Source: CAG-698 sp964385755
Lineage (GTDB): Bacteria; Bacillota_I; Bacilli_A; ML615J-28; CAG-698
Direction: 5' to 3'
Length of the DNA: 18,350 bases
Assembly: GCA_964385755.1 (NCBI GenBank)
Contig: CAYLPZ010000031.1
Location: 1 to 18,350 of the forward strand
Each line of letters begins with the position of its first letter. The stretch's first letter is position 1. Shown here in pieces: positions 1 through 7,237 of the stretch. The translations under genes and the position numbers were made by a program. Under the pieces are notes generated by a model, which ran no database searches, was not told where the DNA came from, and saw only the letters and a program-made list of their open reading frames with translations.

Positions 1-63
1 ATATCACAAGAATTTTTGACAGATGGCAAAATCACAAAAATTTTTGCTAGAGCTTATTTTTAA
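1..63 (+). CDS. possible 3' end of an upstream gene (partial)
   Basis: Frame 1 is open from the window edge to a TAA at 61-63, giving 20 codons that end ...FARAYF. A transcription terminator at 163-194 follows on the same strand, as expected downstream of a real gene. The stretch contains a 16-base near-repeat (bases 3-18 and 31-46, one mismatch). Too little is visible to name a family, and an open run this short could be chance. Confidence 0.3.
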   Translation: MSQEFLTDGKITKIFARAYF

Positions 64-162
64 ATATGAATTGCTGATGAATAATAAATATTTTATATGC
101 TTTAGATTTAACAAAATAATGTATTACCTTCATTAACTAATTGTTTTAATAAATTATAAATA

Positions 163-194
163 TCCTTAGTTAAATCTATCTAAGGAGGTTTTTT
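163..194 (+). terminator. Rho-independent terminator
   Basis: Stem TCCTTAG (163-169) pairs with CTAAGGA (180-186) around a 10-base loop, followed by GG and six T (189-194). It probably ends transcription of whatever lies upstream of the window. The AAGGAGG inside the 3' arm resembles a ribosome-binding site, but no usable start codon follows it. Confidence 0.7.
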
Positions 195-224
195 GAGATA
201 ATAGAAAAAATAATACATTTAATA

Positions 225-252
225 AAAAACATCTTAAAATTGAGGCGTTTTT
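225..252 (+). terminator. terminator-like hairpin before the first leader
   Basis: AAAAAC (225-230) pairs with GTTTTT (247-252). An inner stem CTTAA/TTGAG (233-237 with 240-244) has one G-T pair, and a small A-C/T-G internal irregularity separates the two. The hairpin directly precedes a leader that recurs at 14409. There too a short terminator hairpin (14384-14406) sits in the same place, so the hairpin may belong to the repeated unit. Confidence 0.5.
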
Positions 253-363
253 ATAAAGGTGAAATTTTATATTTGTATTAAAAATACAATTTTTTGATAG
301 TTTTTTATTTACTTTTTTTTCGTATATAAAGGGTTACTTTTATTGATGAAAGTGAGTAAAAAT
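250..363 (+). promoter_or_regulatory. conserved leader, copy 1
   Basis: This 5' region resembles 14409-14541, upstream of a paralogous gene. Block 1 (250-271) is TTTATAAAGGTRAAATTTTATA in both copies, with one difference. Block 2 is TTGATA here and TTGACA in the other copy. Block 3 is a run of eight T (313-320), then CGYATATAAAGG and SKTACTTTTA-like sequence, then GAAAGTG just before the start codon. The gap between TTGATA (294-299) and TATAAA (325-330) is 25 bases, too long for a standard sigma-A promoter, so the true promoter is unclear. Conservation outside the coding region suggests promoter, operator or RNA-leader function. Confidence 0.5.
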
Positions 364-720
364 ATGAATATAATTATTATATTATTTCTTATTTCAGGTA
401 TTATAAATATATTATATATAAATAAACTAAAGATGTATACTGCTAAGAAGTTATACTCATTTACTTTATTTATTATGTTATTATTATTCTCTTTTATATC
501 AGATAGTTTAATTATAAGATTTATTATTAAACTATTTACGCCATTTAGTGTATATAAGTTTGTTAGTTCAGCTTTAAATAATAATGATTATGTATTTACA
601 TTTTTATTAATTGTATCAATAGTTATAATAATTAATATTATTGTATTGATAAGTTTTAATCAGTATTTTCCTATTATTTTGCTTTTTATAATATATTCTA
701 AATTATGTTTATATTTATGA
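364..720 (+). CDS. small hydrophobic membrane protein, paralogue of the 14542 gene
   Basis: This encodes about 118 residues, nearly all hydrophobic, with likely membrane segments near residues 3-19, 31-53, 75-97 and 100-118. I do not recognise a family. It is clearly related to the protein at 14542-14991: about half of the first 50 residues are identical, sharing a pattern KM..A.K.Y.F.LF....L.SFIS. The frame is open from a TTG at 343 and an ATG at 346. I place the start at ATG 364 because the paralogue begins MN at the equivalent codon and GAAAGTGAG (349-357) then lies at ribosome-binding distance. Unlike its paralogue it lacks a hydrophilic C-terminal tail and ends inside a hydrophobic segment. 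It is followed by a hairpin and a new promoter, so it is probably transcribed separately from the ATPase gene downstream. Confidence 0.65.
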   Translation: MNIIIILFLISGIINILYINKLKMYTAKKLYSFTLFIMLLLFSFISDSLIIRFIIKLFTPFSVYKFVSSALNNNDYVFTFLLIVSIVIIINIIVLISFNQYFPIILLFIIYSKLCLYL

Positions 721-764
721 ATATAAACCCAAAAAAATGTATAAAATAAATAAATTATCTTAAT

Positions 765-801
765 AAAAATGTATTTTTATATTGATAAAATGCATTTTTT
801 T
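765..801 (+). terminator. hairpin overlapping the next promoter
   Basis: AAAAATGTATTTT (765-777) pairs with AAAATGCATTTTT (787-799), 13 pairs with one T-G, around a 9-base loop, and the 3' arm runs into T's. It can end transcription of the small membrane gene. The -35 box of the next promoter (782-787) lies in the loop and 3' arm, so transcription arriving from upstream could affect that promoter. Confidence 0.45.
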
Positions 802-810
802 AAATATAAT
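782..810 (+). promoter_or_regulatory. sigma-A type promoter of the first DUF4143 ATPase
   Basis: TTGATA (782-787), a 17-base spacer and TATAAT (805-810) sit 25 bases before the ATG at 836. GGAGAAAAGGTG (816-827) supplies the ribosome-binding site. Confidence 0.75.
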
Positions 811-835
811 TTAATGGAGAAAAGGTGATGTTAAT

Positions 836-2155
836 ATGAAAAGAAAAATATATAATGACTTAATTGAGTGGAAGAATAGTTCTAATAGAAAACCTTTGAT
901 TTTACAAGGCACAAGACATGTTGGAAAAACTTATATTGTAAACTACTTTGCTGGAAGGGAGTATTCTAATAGTGTCTATTGCAATTTTGAATTAGATAAA
1001 CCACTTCATGATTTTTTTAGTGATCTAATTCCTTCAAATATTATTAGAAAAATTGCATTGTATAAAAGAAAAGAAATATTTCCTGAAAATACTTTGATTA
1101 TTTTTGATGAGATTCAAGCATGTCCTGAAGCTATTACCTCTTTAAAATATTTTAATGAAGAAGCTAATAATTATCATATTATTGCTATTAGTTCTCTTCT
1201 TGGTGTGTTTTGCAATCTTGAAAGTTGCTCATTTCCTGTTGGTAAGGTTCAGTTTTTAGATTTATATCCTCTTGATTTTGAAGAGTATTTAATGGCAAGA
1301 GGAGAAGATGAACTGATTGAGATGATATATGAGTGCTATGAGAATAGTAAACCACTTGATAGTGCTTTTCATGAAAGAGCACTTGAGTATTACAAAGAAT
1401 ATTTGTTTGTTGGTGGAATGCCTGAGGCAGTAGAAGAATATGGTAAGAATCATAATCCTGAGCTTGTTAGGATTATTCAAAAGACTATTTTGAATTCATA
1501 TCATAATGATATGGGTAAGTATAATAAACAAAGTGAAATTCCAAAGACAAGACTTGTTTATAGGAATATAAGTACTCAACTTTCTAAAGAAAATAAAAAG
1601 TTTCAATATAAGGGTATCAAACAAGGTGGTAGAGCATCTGAGTTTGAAAGTGCAATTGAGTGGCTTTGTCTAGCTGGAGTTGCAAGTCAAAACTATCGCT
1701 TAGAACAAATTATGCTTCCATTAAATGCTTATAAATCTTTATCCGATTTTAAGTTATATATGAACGATGTAGGACTTTGTGGTGCTTGCGAAGAGATATA
1801 CTATGAAGACATTTTAACTAATAATCCTTTATTTGATAATTTTAAAGGTGGCCTTACCGAAAACTATGTATTTAATCAGTTAAAAGTAAATGGTCTTTCA
1901 CTTTACTATTGGACTAGTGGTAGTCAAGCTGAAGTAGATTTTATCAGTCGAATTGGAAGTGATATCATTCCAATTGAAGTAAAGTCAAAGATAAATAATC
2001 ACTCTAGAAGTTTATCAGTCTATGTGAGTCGTTATAATCCAAAATATTCTATAAGAATCTCACAAAGGAATTTTGGCTTTGATAATAACATTAAGTCTAT
2101 TCCACTTTATGCAACATTTTGTATTAAAAAACAAAATTATTTTAATAGTTTATAA
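836..2155 (+). CDS. ATP-binding protein, AAA_14 plus DUF4143
   Basis: This 439-residue protein has the architecture of the widespread DUF4143 ATPases. The N-terminal AAA domain has a Walker A motif GTRHVGKT (residues 25-32), with His where the family usually has Gln or Arg, and a Walker B motif LIIFDE (87-92). A motif AISSLLGV occupies the sensor-1 region. The C-terminal part carries the DUF4143 pattern around residues 365-385: AEVDF, then IPIEVKS. That acidic-strand/EVK arrangement recalls the PD-(D/E)XK nuclease fold, but nuclease activity is not shown. The cellular role of the family is poorly known, and no target is evident here. The gene has its own promoter (782-810) and ends in a hairpin repeat that recurs after the prepilin genes at 18254. 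It shares only the family with the ATPase at 7238, which belongs to a different subgroup. Confidence 0.85.
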   Translation: MKRKIYNDLIEWKNSSNRKPLILQGTRHVGKTYIVNYFAGREYSNSVYCNFELDKPLHDFFSDLIPSNIIRKIALYKRKEIFPENTLIIFDEIQACPEAITSLKYFNEEANNYHIIAISSLLGVFCNLESCSFPVGKVQFLDLYPLDFEEYLMARGEDELIEMIYECYENSKPLDSAFHERALEYYKEYLFVGGMPEAVEEYGKNHNPELVRIIQKTILNSYHNDMGKYNKQSEIPKTRLVYRNISTQLSKENKKFQYKGIKQGGRASEFESAIEWLCLAGVASQNYRLEQIMLPLNAYKSLSDFKLYMNDVGLCGACEEIYYEDILTNNPLFDNFKGGLTENYVFNQLKVNGLSLYYWTSGSQAEVDFISRIGSDIIPIEVKSKINNHSRSLSVYVSRYNPKYSIRISQRNFGFDNNIKSIPLYATFCIKKQNYFNSL

Positions 2156-2250
2156 AATATAAAACCTTCTTATGATAAAACTCTTAAGAAGGTTTTTATT
2201 TTGTTTATTAGTTTCAATAAATAAGCAAATTATAAAGATTTTAAAGGTAA
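2154..2250 (+). repeat. hairpin-containing repeat, copy 1
   Basis: Bases 2161-2250 match 18261-18350 at 83 of 90 positions by direct comparison, and the match extends a few bases upstream. The terminator stem is identical in both copies, and two of the seven differences fall in its loop. The conserved tail after the terminator can form a second small hairpin, TTTATT/AATAAA (2205-2210 with 2216-2221). The second copy runs into the window edge, so the full repeat length is unknown. Confidence 0.8.
2161..2197 (+). terminator. Rho-independent terminator of the DUF4143 gene
   Basis: AAAACCTTCTTA (2161-2172) pairs perfectly with TAAGAAGGTTTT (2185-2196) around a 12-base loop, and the 3' arm ends in five T. 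It starts six bases after the stop codon of the ATPase gene. Confidence 0.85.
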
Positions 2251-2397
2251 AATTATTAAATTTCCTATACTGTATATGCATCATACTATGAGAAAAATAA
2301 TGAATTGTAATATTGACAACAATTATTTTTTGATAACAATAAAGTTTAAATTATCATATATATTACGATTATTATTTACATAATAAAAAGAAAAATA
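2251..2397. other. AT-rich intergenic stretch, no gene seen
   Basis: This is what remains of the 2156-2474 gap after the repeat and the rsmE promoter region are assigned. It holds only a weak inverted repeat, AATTGT...ACAATT, followed by T's (about 2304-2332), and no open frame with a ribosome-binding site. Confidence 0.5.
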
Positions 2398-2435
2398 CAA
2401 GGAAATTCATTTGTTTCCTTGCTCTTTTATTTTTT
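2398..2435 (+). terminator. Rho-independent terminator before rsmE
   Basis: CAAGGAAA (2398-2405) pairs perfectly with TTTCCTTG (2414-2421) around an 8-base loop, followed by CTCTTTTATTTTTTT. No gene is visible just upstream on this strand. It either backs up the terminator at 2161 or ends an unrecognised short transcript. Confidence 0.7.
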
Positions 2436-2444
2436 TATAAATTA

Positions 2445-2453
2445 TGATATAAT
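2445..2453 (+). promoter_or_regulatory. extended -10 promoter of the rsmE operon
   Basis: TGATATAAT (2445-2453) is a TGnTATAAT extended -10 element 21 bases before the rsmE start. No good -35 box is present at the usual distance. The first bases overlap the T-rich end of the preceding terminator. Confidence 0.6.
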
Positions 2454-2474
2454 GTTAAATTAAGTGGTGGTTTT

Positions 2475-3230
2475 ATGCAAAGATATTTTGTTACTAAAGA
2501 AAATATAAATGATAAGTTATCTAAAGCAACTATAAAAGGTAAAGATGTTCATCACATTAAAGATGTTATGAGAATGAAGGTTGGTGAATCTATCATTCTT
2601 TGTACTGATGATTTATGTGAATATGTTTGTAATATTACTTCTATTGGTAATGTAATAGATTTAGATATTATATCTACTAGTGTTAATTCTAATGAGCTTA
2701 AGTGTACACTAACTATTGCACAAGGAATGGTTCATAAAAATAAGATAGAAGAAGTTGTTAGGCGTATTTGTGAACTTGGTGCATCATCTTTTGTTAGTGT
2801 GCAAATGAGTAGAAGTAACACTTATGTGAAGAAAAAGGATGATTATCGTTTTGATCGTTTTGAGACAATCATCAAAGAAGCTTGTGAACAATCTGAAAGA
2901 GGAAAACTACTAAAACACTTTGGTTTTATGTCATTTAAAGAGTTTATTGAGTTTTCTAAGTCTTTCGATGTTTTACTTGTTTGTTATGAAAATGATGGTA
3001 GGAATAATAAATCTCATTTAGTTAATGTACTAAATGAGATTGGATATGATAATTTAATCAATAAAAAGATTTTAGTTATAGTAGGTCCTGAGGGTGGTTT
3101 TGATCCATCTGAGATAGATAATTTGATTAATAATGGATTTAGATGTTTTGGCTTAGGACCAAGAATTTTAAGAACAGAAACTGCTCCACTGATGGTTTGT
3201 AGTGTGATAGCAAGTTTCTTAGATAAGTAG
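2475..3230 (+). CDS. rsmE: 16S rRNA (uracil-1498-N3)-methyltransferase RsmE
   Basis: RsmE uses S-adenosylmethionine to methylate N3 of U1498 in 16S rRNA of the 30S subunit. The 251-residue length is normal for the family. The N-terminal part is a PUA-like RNA-binding domain. The C-terminal SPOUT domain carries the trefoil-knot cofactor motifs VGPEGGF (residues 203-209) and LGPRILRTETAP (227-238), the family signature. The ATG at 2475 follows GTGGTGG (2464-2470). This is the first gene of a tight same-strand run: mtaB starts 8 bases after its stop. The rsmE-mtaB pairing is also found in Bacillus (yqeU-yqeV), which supports both calls. Confidence 0.95.
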   Translation: MQRYFVTKENINDKLSKATIKGKDVHHIKDVMRMKVGESIILCTDDLCEYVCNITSIGNVIDLDIISTSVNSNELKCTLTIAQGMVHKNKIEEVVRRICELGASSFVSVQMSRSNTYVKKKDDYRFDRFETIIKEACEQSERGKLLKHFGFMSFKEFIEFSKSFDVLLVCYENDGRNNKSHLVNVLNEIGYDNLINKKILVIVGPEGGFDPSEIDNLINNGFRCFGLGPRILRTETAPLMVCSVIASFLDK

Positions 3231-3238
3231 GAATTAAT

Positions 3239-4588
3239 ATGGATAATAAAAGAACAATTAGTTATGTGTCACTTGGTTGTAAAGTAAATACTTATGAAAC
3301 TATTGCGGTGGTGAATCAATTTACCAAGAATGGATTTACTGCTGTTGAGTTTGGTAAGTGTGCAGATGTTACTATTATTAACACTTGTACTGTTACACAA
3401 ATGAGTGACCAAAAAAGTAGAAAAACAATTAGACAAGCAGTAAAATATAGTCCTAATGGAATTATTTGTGTAATGGGTTGTTATTCTCAACTTAACCCAG
3501 AAGAGGCTTATAATATTGATGGAGTATCAATTGTTGTAGGTTCATCTAATCGTCATCTTATTTATGATTTAGTTATGGAGAGACTAACAGGAATTACATC
3601 TTTAAAAATTAATAAATGTCAGTCATATGATGAAATAACAGATTATGAGGACATCAAAGTTGATCACTTTGATGATCGCACAAGAGGATTTGTGAAAATC
3701 CAAGACGGTTGTGAGAACTTTTGTAGTTATTGCACTATTCCATTTTCACGTGGTAAGTTTAGGTCAAGACCAAAAGAAAGTGTTATTGCAGAAATAAAAG
3801 CACTAACTGAAATGGGTATGAAGGAGATTGTATTAACAGGAATTAATACAGGAGCTTATGGTAAAGATTTAGATAACTATTCTTTAGCATATCTATTAAA
3901 AGATATCTTAAGTAGTGTTAATAATCTAGGTCGTTTACGCATTTCATCAATTGAAATAACAGAAGTGACAAATGATTTGATTGGTGTAATGCAAGATTAT
4001 CCTAAGTATTTTTGTAATCATCTACATATTCCTTTACAAGGTGGATGTGATGAAATATTAAAGAAAATGAATCGTAAATACGATACTAGATATTATCAAG
4101 AACGTATAAACTATGTAAGAACACAGCTTCCAAATGTAAATATAACTTGTGATGTATTAGCAGGTTTTAATGGTGAAACTGATGAACTATTTGAAAAAAG
4201 TTATGATTTCATTGAAAAAATGGAGTATGGTGAAATGCATATATTCCCATATTCACCAAGAGTTAAAACTAAAGCTTATTTAGACAGTAAAAAGTTAGGT
4301 TTTAAAGATAGAGTAAATGGATTAGTTCAAAAAGAAAGAGTAAATAAATTATTAGAATTAAACCGCCTTAGTGCTTTAAAATATCGTGAAAAGTTTTATA
4401 ATAAAGAAGTAGAAGTAATTATAGAGAGAATTGATAATGGTGTTGCTTTTGGCCATAGTTCTAATTATTTAGAAGTAACTTTCCCTTCTAATGGTTATAA
4501 AGAAAATGATTTAGTTAGAGTTAAAATTACTAAAGTAGATTACCCAGTATGTACTGGAGAAATAGAAGGTGGTAAGATATATGAATAA
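3239..4588 (+). CDS. mtaB: tRNA threonylcarbamoyladenosine methylthiotransferase MtaB
   Basis: MtaB is a radical-SAM enzyme that adds a methylthio group to t6A37, giving ms2t6A in ANN-decoding tRNAs. The 449-residue protein has the three methylthiotransferase parts. The N-terminal cluster domain has Cys14 (SLGCKVN), Cys50 (NTCTVT) and Cys81 (MGCYSQ). The radical-SAM domain has the CxxxCxxC motif at Cys158, Cys162 and Cys165. A TRAM-like C-terminal domain covers roughly residues 380-449. The SLGCKVNTYE opening and NTCTVT motif favour MtaB over MiaB or RimO. A ribosome-binding site (GTAGGA) overlaps the end of rsmE, and the last 8 bases overlap the start of the helicase gene, so translation is probably coupled. 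Confidence 0.93.
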   Translation: MDNKRTISYVSLGCKVNTYETIAVVNQFTKNGFTAVEFGKCADVTIINTCTVTQMSDQKSRKTIRQAVKYSPNGIICVMGCYSQLNPEEAYNIDGVSIVVGSSNRHLIYDLVMERLTGITSLKINKCQSYDEITDYEDIKVDHFDDRTRGFVKIQDGCENFCSYCTIPFSRGKFRSRPKESVIAEIKALTEMGMKEIVLTGINTGAYGKDLDNYSLAYLLKDILSSVNNLGRLRISSIEITEVTNDLIGVMQDYPKYFCNHLHIPLQGGCDEILKKMNRKYDTRYYQERINYVRTQLPNVNITCDVLAGFNGETDELFEKSYDFIEKMEYGEMHIFPYSPRVKTKAYLDSKKLGFKDRVNGLVQKERVNKLLELNRLSALKYREKFYNKEVEVIIERIDNGVAFGHSSNYLEVTFPSNGYKENDLVRVKITKVDYPVCTGEIEGGKIYE

Positions 4589-5936
4589 TACAAATAAAAA
4601 AACATTTAAAGATTTTGGCTTAAAAGATTATATATTATCATCTTTAGATAAAATAGGTTTTGCAAGTCCAACAGAAATACAAGGAAGTGTTATTCCGCTT
4701 GCTTTAAATGGCGAAAATATTATCGGTAAGAGTCAAACTGGAACAGGTAAAACACATTCATTTATAATTCCAATTTTACAAAAATTAGATGAAAATTTAC
4801 CTGAAGTGCAAGCAACTATTGTTGTTCCTACAAGAGAATTAGCATTACAAATATATGATGACTTAATAGAAATGACTAGCGAAAAAGATATTGATATTCG
4901 CATGTATGTTGGAGGAACTAATCGTAATAGTGAAATTGAAAGACTAAAGAAAAGCCAACCACAAATTGTTATTGGCACTATTGGTAAATTAAAAGATTTA
5001 GCAAATGATGAAAATATCTTAAAGATTTATACATCAAAACTAGTTGTTATTGATGAAGCAGATATGGTTTTAGAATACTCTGAGCTTAATGATATTGATA
5101 TGATCTTTTCAAGATTCACTGCTGCTCAGTATTTATCTTTTTCAGCAACTCTAAACAATGAACTTGTTAATTTTATTAACAAATACATTTCCATAAATAC
5201 ATACATTGATTTAACAGGAAAAGATGTTGTCAAAGAAACAATTAATCATGTTTTTCTAGCAACAAAAAACAAAGATAAAAATGAAGTATTACTTAATTGC
5301 TTAAGTATTATCAAACCTTATCTATGCCTTATTTTCGCAAACACTGTTAAAATGGTAAATGATTTAGCGTTAATGCTTTCAAATAATGGCTATAAAATAG
5401 CAAAGCTTACAGGTGAACTTGAGCCAAGAGAAAGAAAACAAGTAATTAAGCGCATTAAAGATGGTGTTTATCAATATGTAGTATGTTCTGACATCGCCGC
5501 AAGAGGAATGGATATTGAAGGGGTAAGTCATATTATTAATTATGAACTACCAAAAGATATTGAATATTATATTCATCGTATTGGCCGTACAGCTCGTTTT
5601 GAAAGTACAGGAATGGCTATTTCATTTTATGATTATGAAACAGTAGATTATCTAAAATTACTAAAAAAGAAAAATATAACATATTCATTTGTCACAATCA
5701 AAAATGGTGAATTTGTAGAGACAAATGCTAACCTTAAACCTGTAAAAACAGAATCTGAATTTGTTAAACAAGTTCACGCTAAACATCCTTTAGCGAAAAA
5801 AGTTAAACCTGGTTACCGTAAGAAACGTAAAGAAATTATCAAAAAAGAAATCAGAAAAGCTAAAAGAGAGAGAATAGACGAAAAATATCATAAGCTTAAT
5901 AATAAAAAGTTTAAAGAAGATAATATAGAAGAATAG
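4581..5936 (+). CDS. cshB: DEAD-box RNA helicase, CshB-like
   Basis: ATP-dependent RNA helicase, probably acting in RNA decay, ribosome assembly or cold adaptation. From ATG 4581 it has 451 residues with all core motifs. These are the Q motif ending PTEIQ (30-34), motif I SQTGTGKT (51-58), PTRELALQ (about 87-94), DEAD (158-161), SAT (188-190), SDIAARGMDI in the second RecA domain and HRIGRTAR (332-339). The last 60 or so residues are very basic and rich in Lys/Arg, a likely RNA-binding tail. An upstream in-frame GTG at 4569 is rejected because GAAGGTGG (4565-4572) is the ribosome-binding site for 4581. The gene directly precedes nfo, as the cshB-nfo pair does in Bacillus, which is why I favour CshB over CshA or DbpA. 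Confidence 0.85.
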   Translation: MNNTNKKTFKDFGLKDYILSSLDKIGFASPTEIQGSVIPLALNGENIIGKSQTGTGKTHSFIIPILQKLDENLPEVQATIVVPTRELALQIYDDLIEMTSEKDIDIRMYVGGTNRNSEIERLKKSQPQIVIGTIGKLKDLANDENILKIYTSKLVVIDEADMVLEYSELNDIDMIFSRFTAAQYLSFSATLNNELVNFINKYISINTYIDLTGKDVVKETINHVFLATKNKDKNEVLLNCLSIIKPYLCLIFANTVKMVNDLALMLSNNGYKIAKLTGELEPRERKQVIKRIKDGVYQYVVCSDIAARGMDIEGVSHIINYELPKDIEYYIHRIGRTARFESTGMAISFYDYETVDYLKLLKKKNITYSFVTIKNGEFVETNANLKPVKTESEFVKQVHAKHPLAKKVKPGYRKKRKEIIKKEIRKAKRERIDEKYHKLNNKKFKEDNIEE

Positions 5937-5945
5937 GATGATAAA

Positions 5946-6896
5946 ATGAGAAAAAAACAATTACCATCTGATATCCTTATAGGATGTCACGTATCAAATA
6001 AAGGTGAAGAGATGTTACTTGGAAGCGTTAAAGAAGCTTTGTCGTATAATGCCAATTGTTTTATGGTGTATTTAGGACCACCACAAAACACAATGCGAAA
6101 GAGTAGTGAGCTTCTTAAAGGCGAAGAGATGAAAGAAGTACTTAAAGAAAATGATATTCCAATTGAAAGAATAATTGTTCATGCACCATATATAATGAAT
6201 CTAGCACAACCAAACAGTGAAAAAAGAGAGTTTGCTATCGAAGTATTATTAAAAGAAATGAAAACAATGGCATCAATTGGTTTTAAATATATTGTTATTC
6301 ACCCTGGTGCTCATATGCATTTAGATGTTCATGATGGCCTTGAGTTAATAGTTGATTCACTTAAGAAAGTGCTTAGCTTAACTGCTTTTGATGACACAAT
6401 GATTCTATTAGAAACTATGGCCGGCAAAGGCAGTGAATGCTGTAAATCATTTGAAGAGATTAAAGAATTATTAAATCTACTTGATAATAACGAAAGAATT
6501 GGTGTATGCTTAGACACATGCCATATCCATGATGGTGGATATGATATTATCAATCATTATGATGATGTCATTACCCAATTTGATAATATCATTGGTTTAG
6601 ACAAAATAAAAGCACTACACATTAATGATTCTAAAAACGAATGTGGAGCTCACAAAGACCGTCATGAAAACTTTGGTTTTGGTAAAATAGGATTTAAGAC
6701 GTTAATGAAATTTGTTACTGATGAACGTTTTAAAGATATTCCTAAGATTTTGGAAACTCCTTATGTAAGCGGTGAAAAAGAAGATTATCCACCATATGCA
6801 TATGAAATAAGCATGATTCGTAATATGAAGTTTGATAGTAATTTAATTAATAAAATTATCGAAGATAATAAAAAAATTGAAGATAATAAAAAATAA
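5946..6896 (+). CDS. nfo: endonuclease IV (AP endonuclease)
   Basis: Nfo cleaves DNA 5' to abasic sites in base-excision repair, using three metal ions, usually zinc. All nine expected ligands are present, with spacing parallel to the E. coli enzyme: His79, His119, Glu156, Asp190, His193, His225, Asp238, His240 and Glu270. Supporting motifs are HAPYIMNLA, VIHPGAH, CLDTCHIHDGGYD and ALHINDSK. The length is 316 residues, longer than the usual 280-300. The last 12 residues are a tandem IEDNKK-IEDNKK duplication, probably a neutral tail. The gene starts 9 bases after the helicase stop behind AGGATGA and is the last gene of the rsmE operon. A terminator follows at 6961. Confidence 0.95.
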   Translation: MRKKQLPSDILIGCHVSNKGEEMLLGSVKEALSYNANCFMVYLGPPQNTMRKSSELLKGEEMKEVLKENDIPIERIIVHAPYIMNLAQPNSEKREFAIEVLLKEMKTMASIGFKYIVIHPGAHMHLDVHDGLELIVDSLKKVLSLTAFDDTMILLETMAGKGSECCKSFEEIKELLNLLDNNERIGVCLDTCHIHDGGYDIINHYDDVITQFDNIIGLDKIKALHINDSKNECGAHKDRHENFGFGKIGFKTLMKFVTDERFKDIPKILETPYVSGEKEDYPPYAYEISMIRNMKFDSNLINKIIEDNKKIEDNKK

Positions 6897-6960
6897 AAAG
6901 ACACGAAAAAAATTAAAAAATAAACAAATTACAGTCTTCAAGCAATCAAAAGAATACAAG

Positions 6961-6989
6961 AACTTGGAAGTAAATAATCCAAGTTTTTT
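6961..6989 (+). terminator. Rho-independent terminator of the rsmE-mtaB-cshB-nfo operon
   Basis: AACTTGGA (6961-6968) pairs perfectly with TCCAAGTT (6978-6985) around a 9-base loop, with a T run to 6989. Confidence 0.85.
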
Positions 6990-7155
6990 ATATGTTCTAA
7001 AATAGATACAGGTTTCCCATATGCTTTAATTAATGGTGAAGATTGTTGAACTATTATTTACCTTACTAGAATTTGCACTTTTTACTGTTTAAACTTAGTC
7101 TTTTAACTATTATAAATGTCGATTTTGACTTTTCTTTTTTTAAAAATTGTAACCC
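6990..7155. other. intergenic stretch, no intact gene
   Basis: This is the middle of the 6897-7237 gap. It has only stop-interrupted frames. One 16-codon run ending at a TGA near 7050 (IDTGFPYALINGEDC) might be a coding remnant, but it is too short to judge. Confidence 0.4.
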
Positions 7156-7184
7156 TTGACATTTGTTTTTGTATAAGATATAAT
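7156..7184 (+). promoter_or_regulatory. perfect consensus sigma-A promoter
   Basis: TTGACA (7156-7161), exactly 17 bases, then TATAAT (7179-7184): both boxes match the consensus fully. The predicted transcript starts near 7191 and reads into the ATPase gene at 7238. Confidence 0.9.
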
Positions 7185-7199
7185 TAAATTACGAAAAAC

Positions 7200-7213
7200 G
7201 GGAAAAATTTCCC
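7200..7213 (+). promoter_or_regulatory. palindrome just after the predicted transcription start
   Basis: GGGAAA-AA-TTTCCC is a perfect inverted repeat centred about 16 bases past the predicted start of transcription. An operator position is plausible because a promoter this strong usually needs a brake. A small RNA hairpin is the alternative. No regulator gene is nearby. Confidence 0.4.
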
Positions 7214-7237
7214 TAAAAACGAAATGGTGGTTTATTT

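Noticed and set aside
3..46. CRISPR-like or tandem array from the 16-base near-repeat
   Set aside because: There are only two copies, 28 bases apart, inside a possible coding end. No array structure is present.
182..188. AAGGAGG as a ribosome-binding site for a small gene
   Set aside because: It is the 3' arm of a terminator stem, and the only nearby start-like codon (TTG) is followed at once by a stop.
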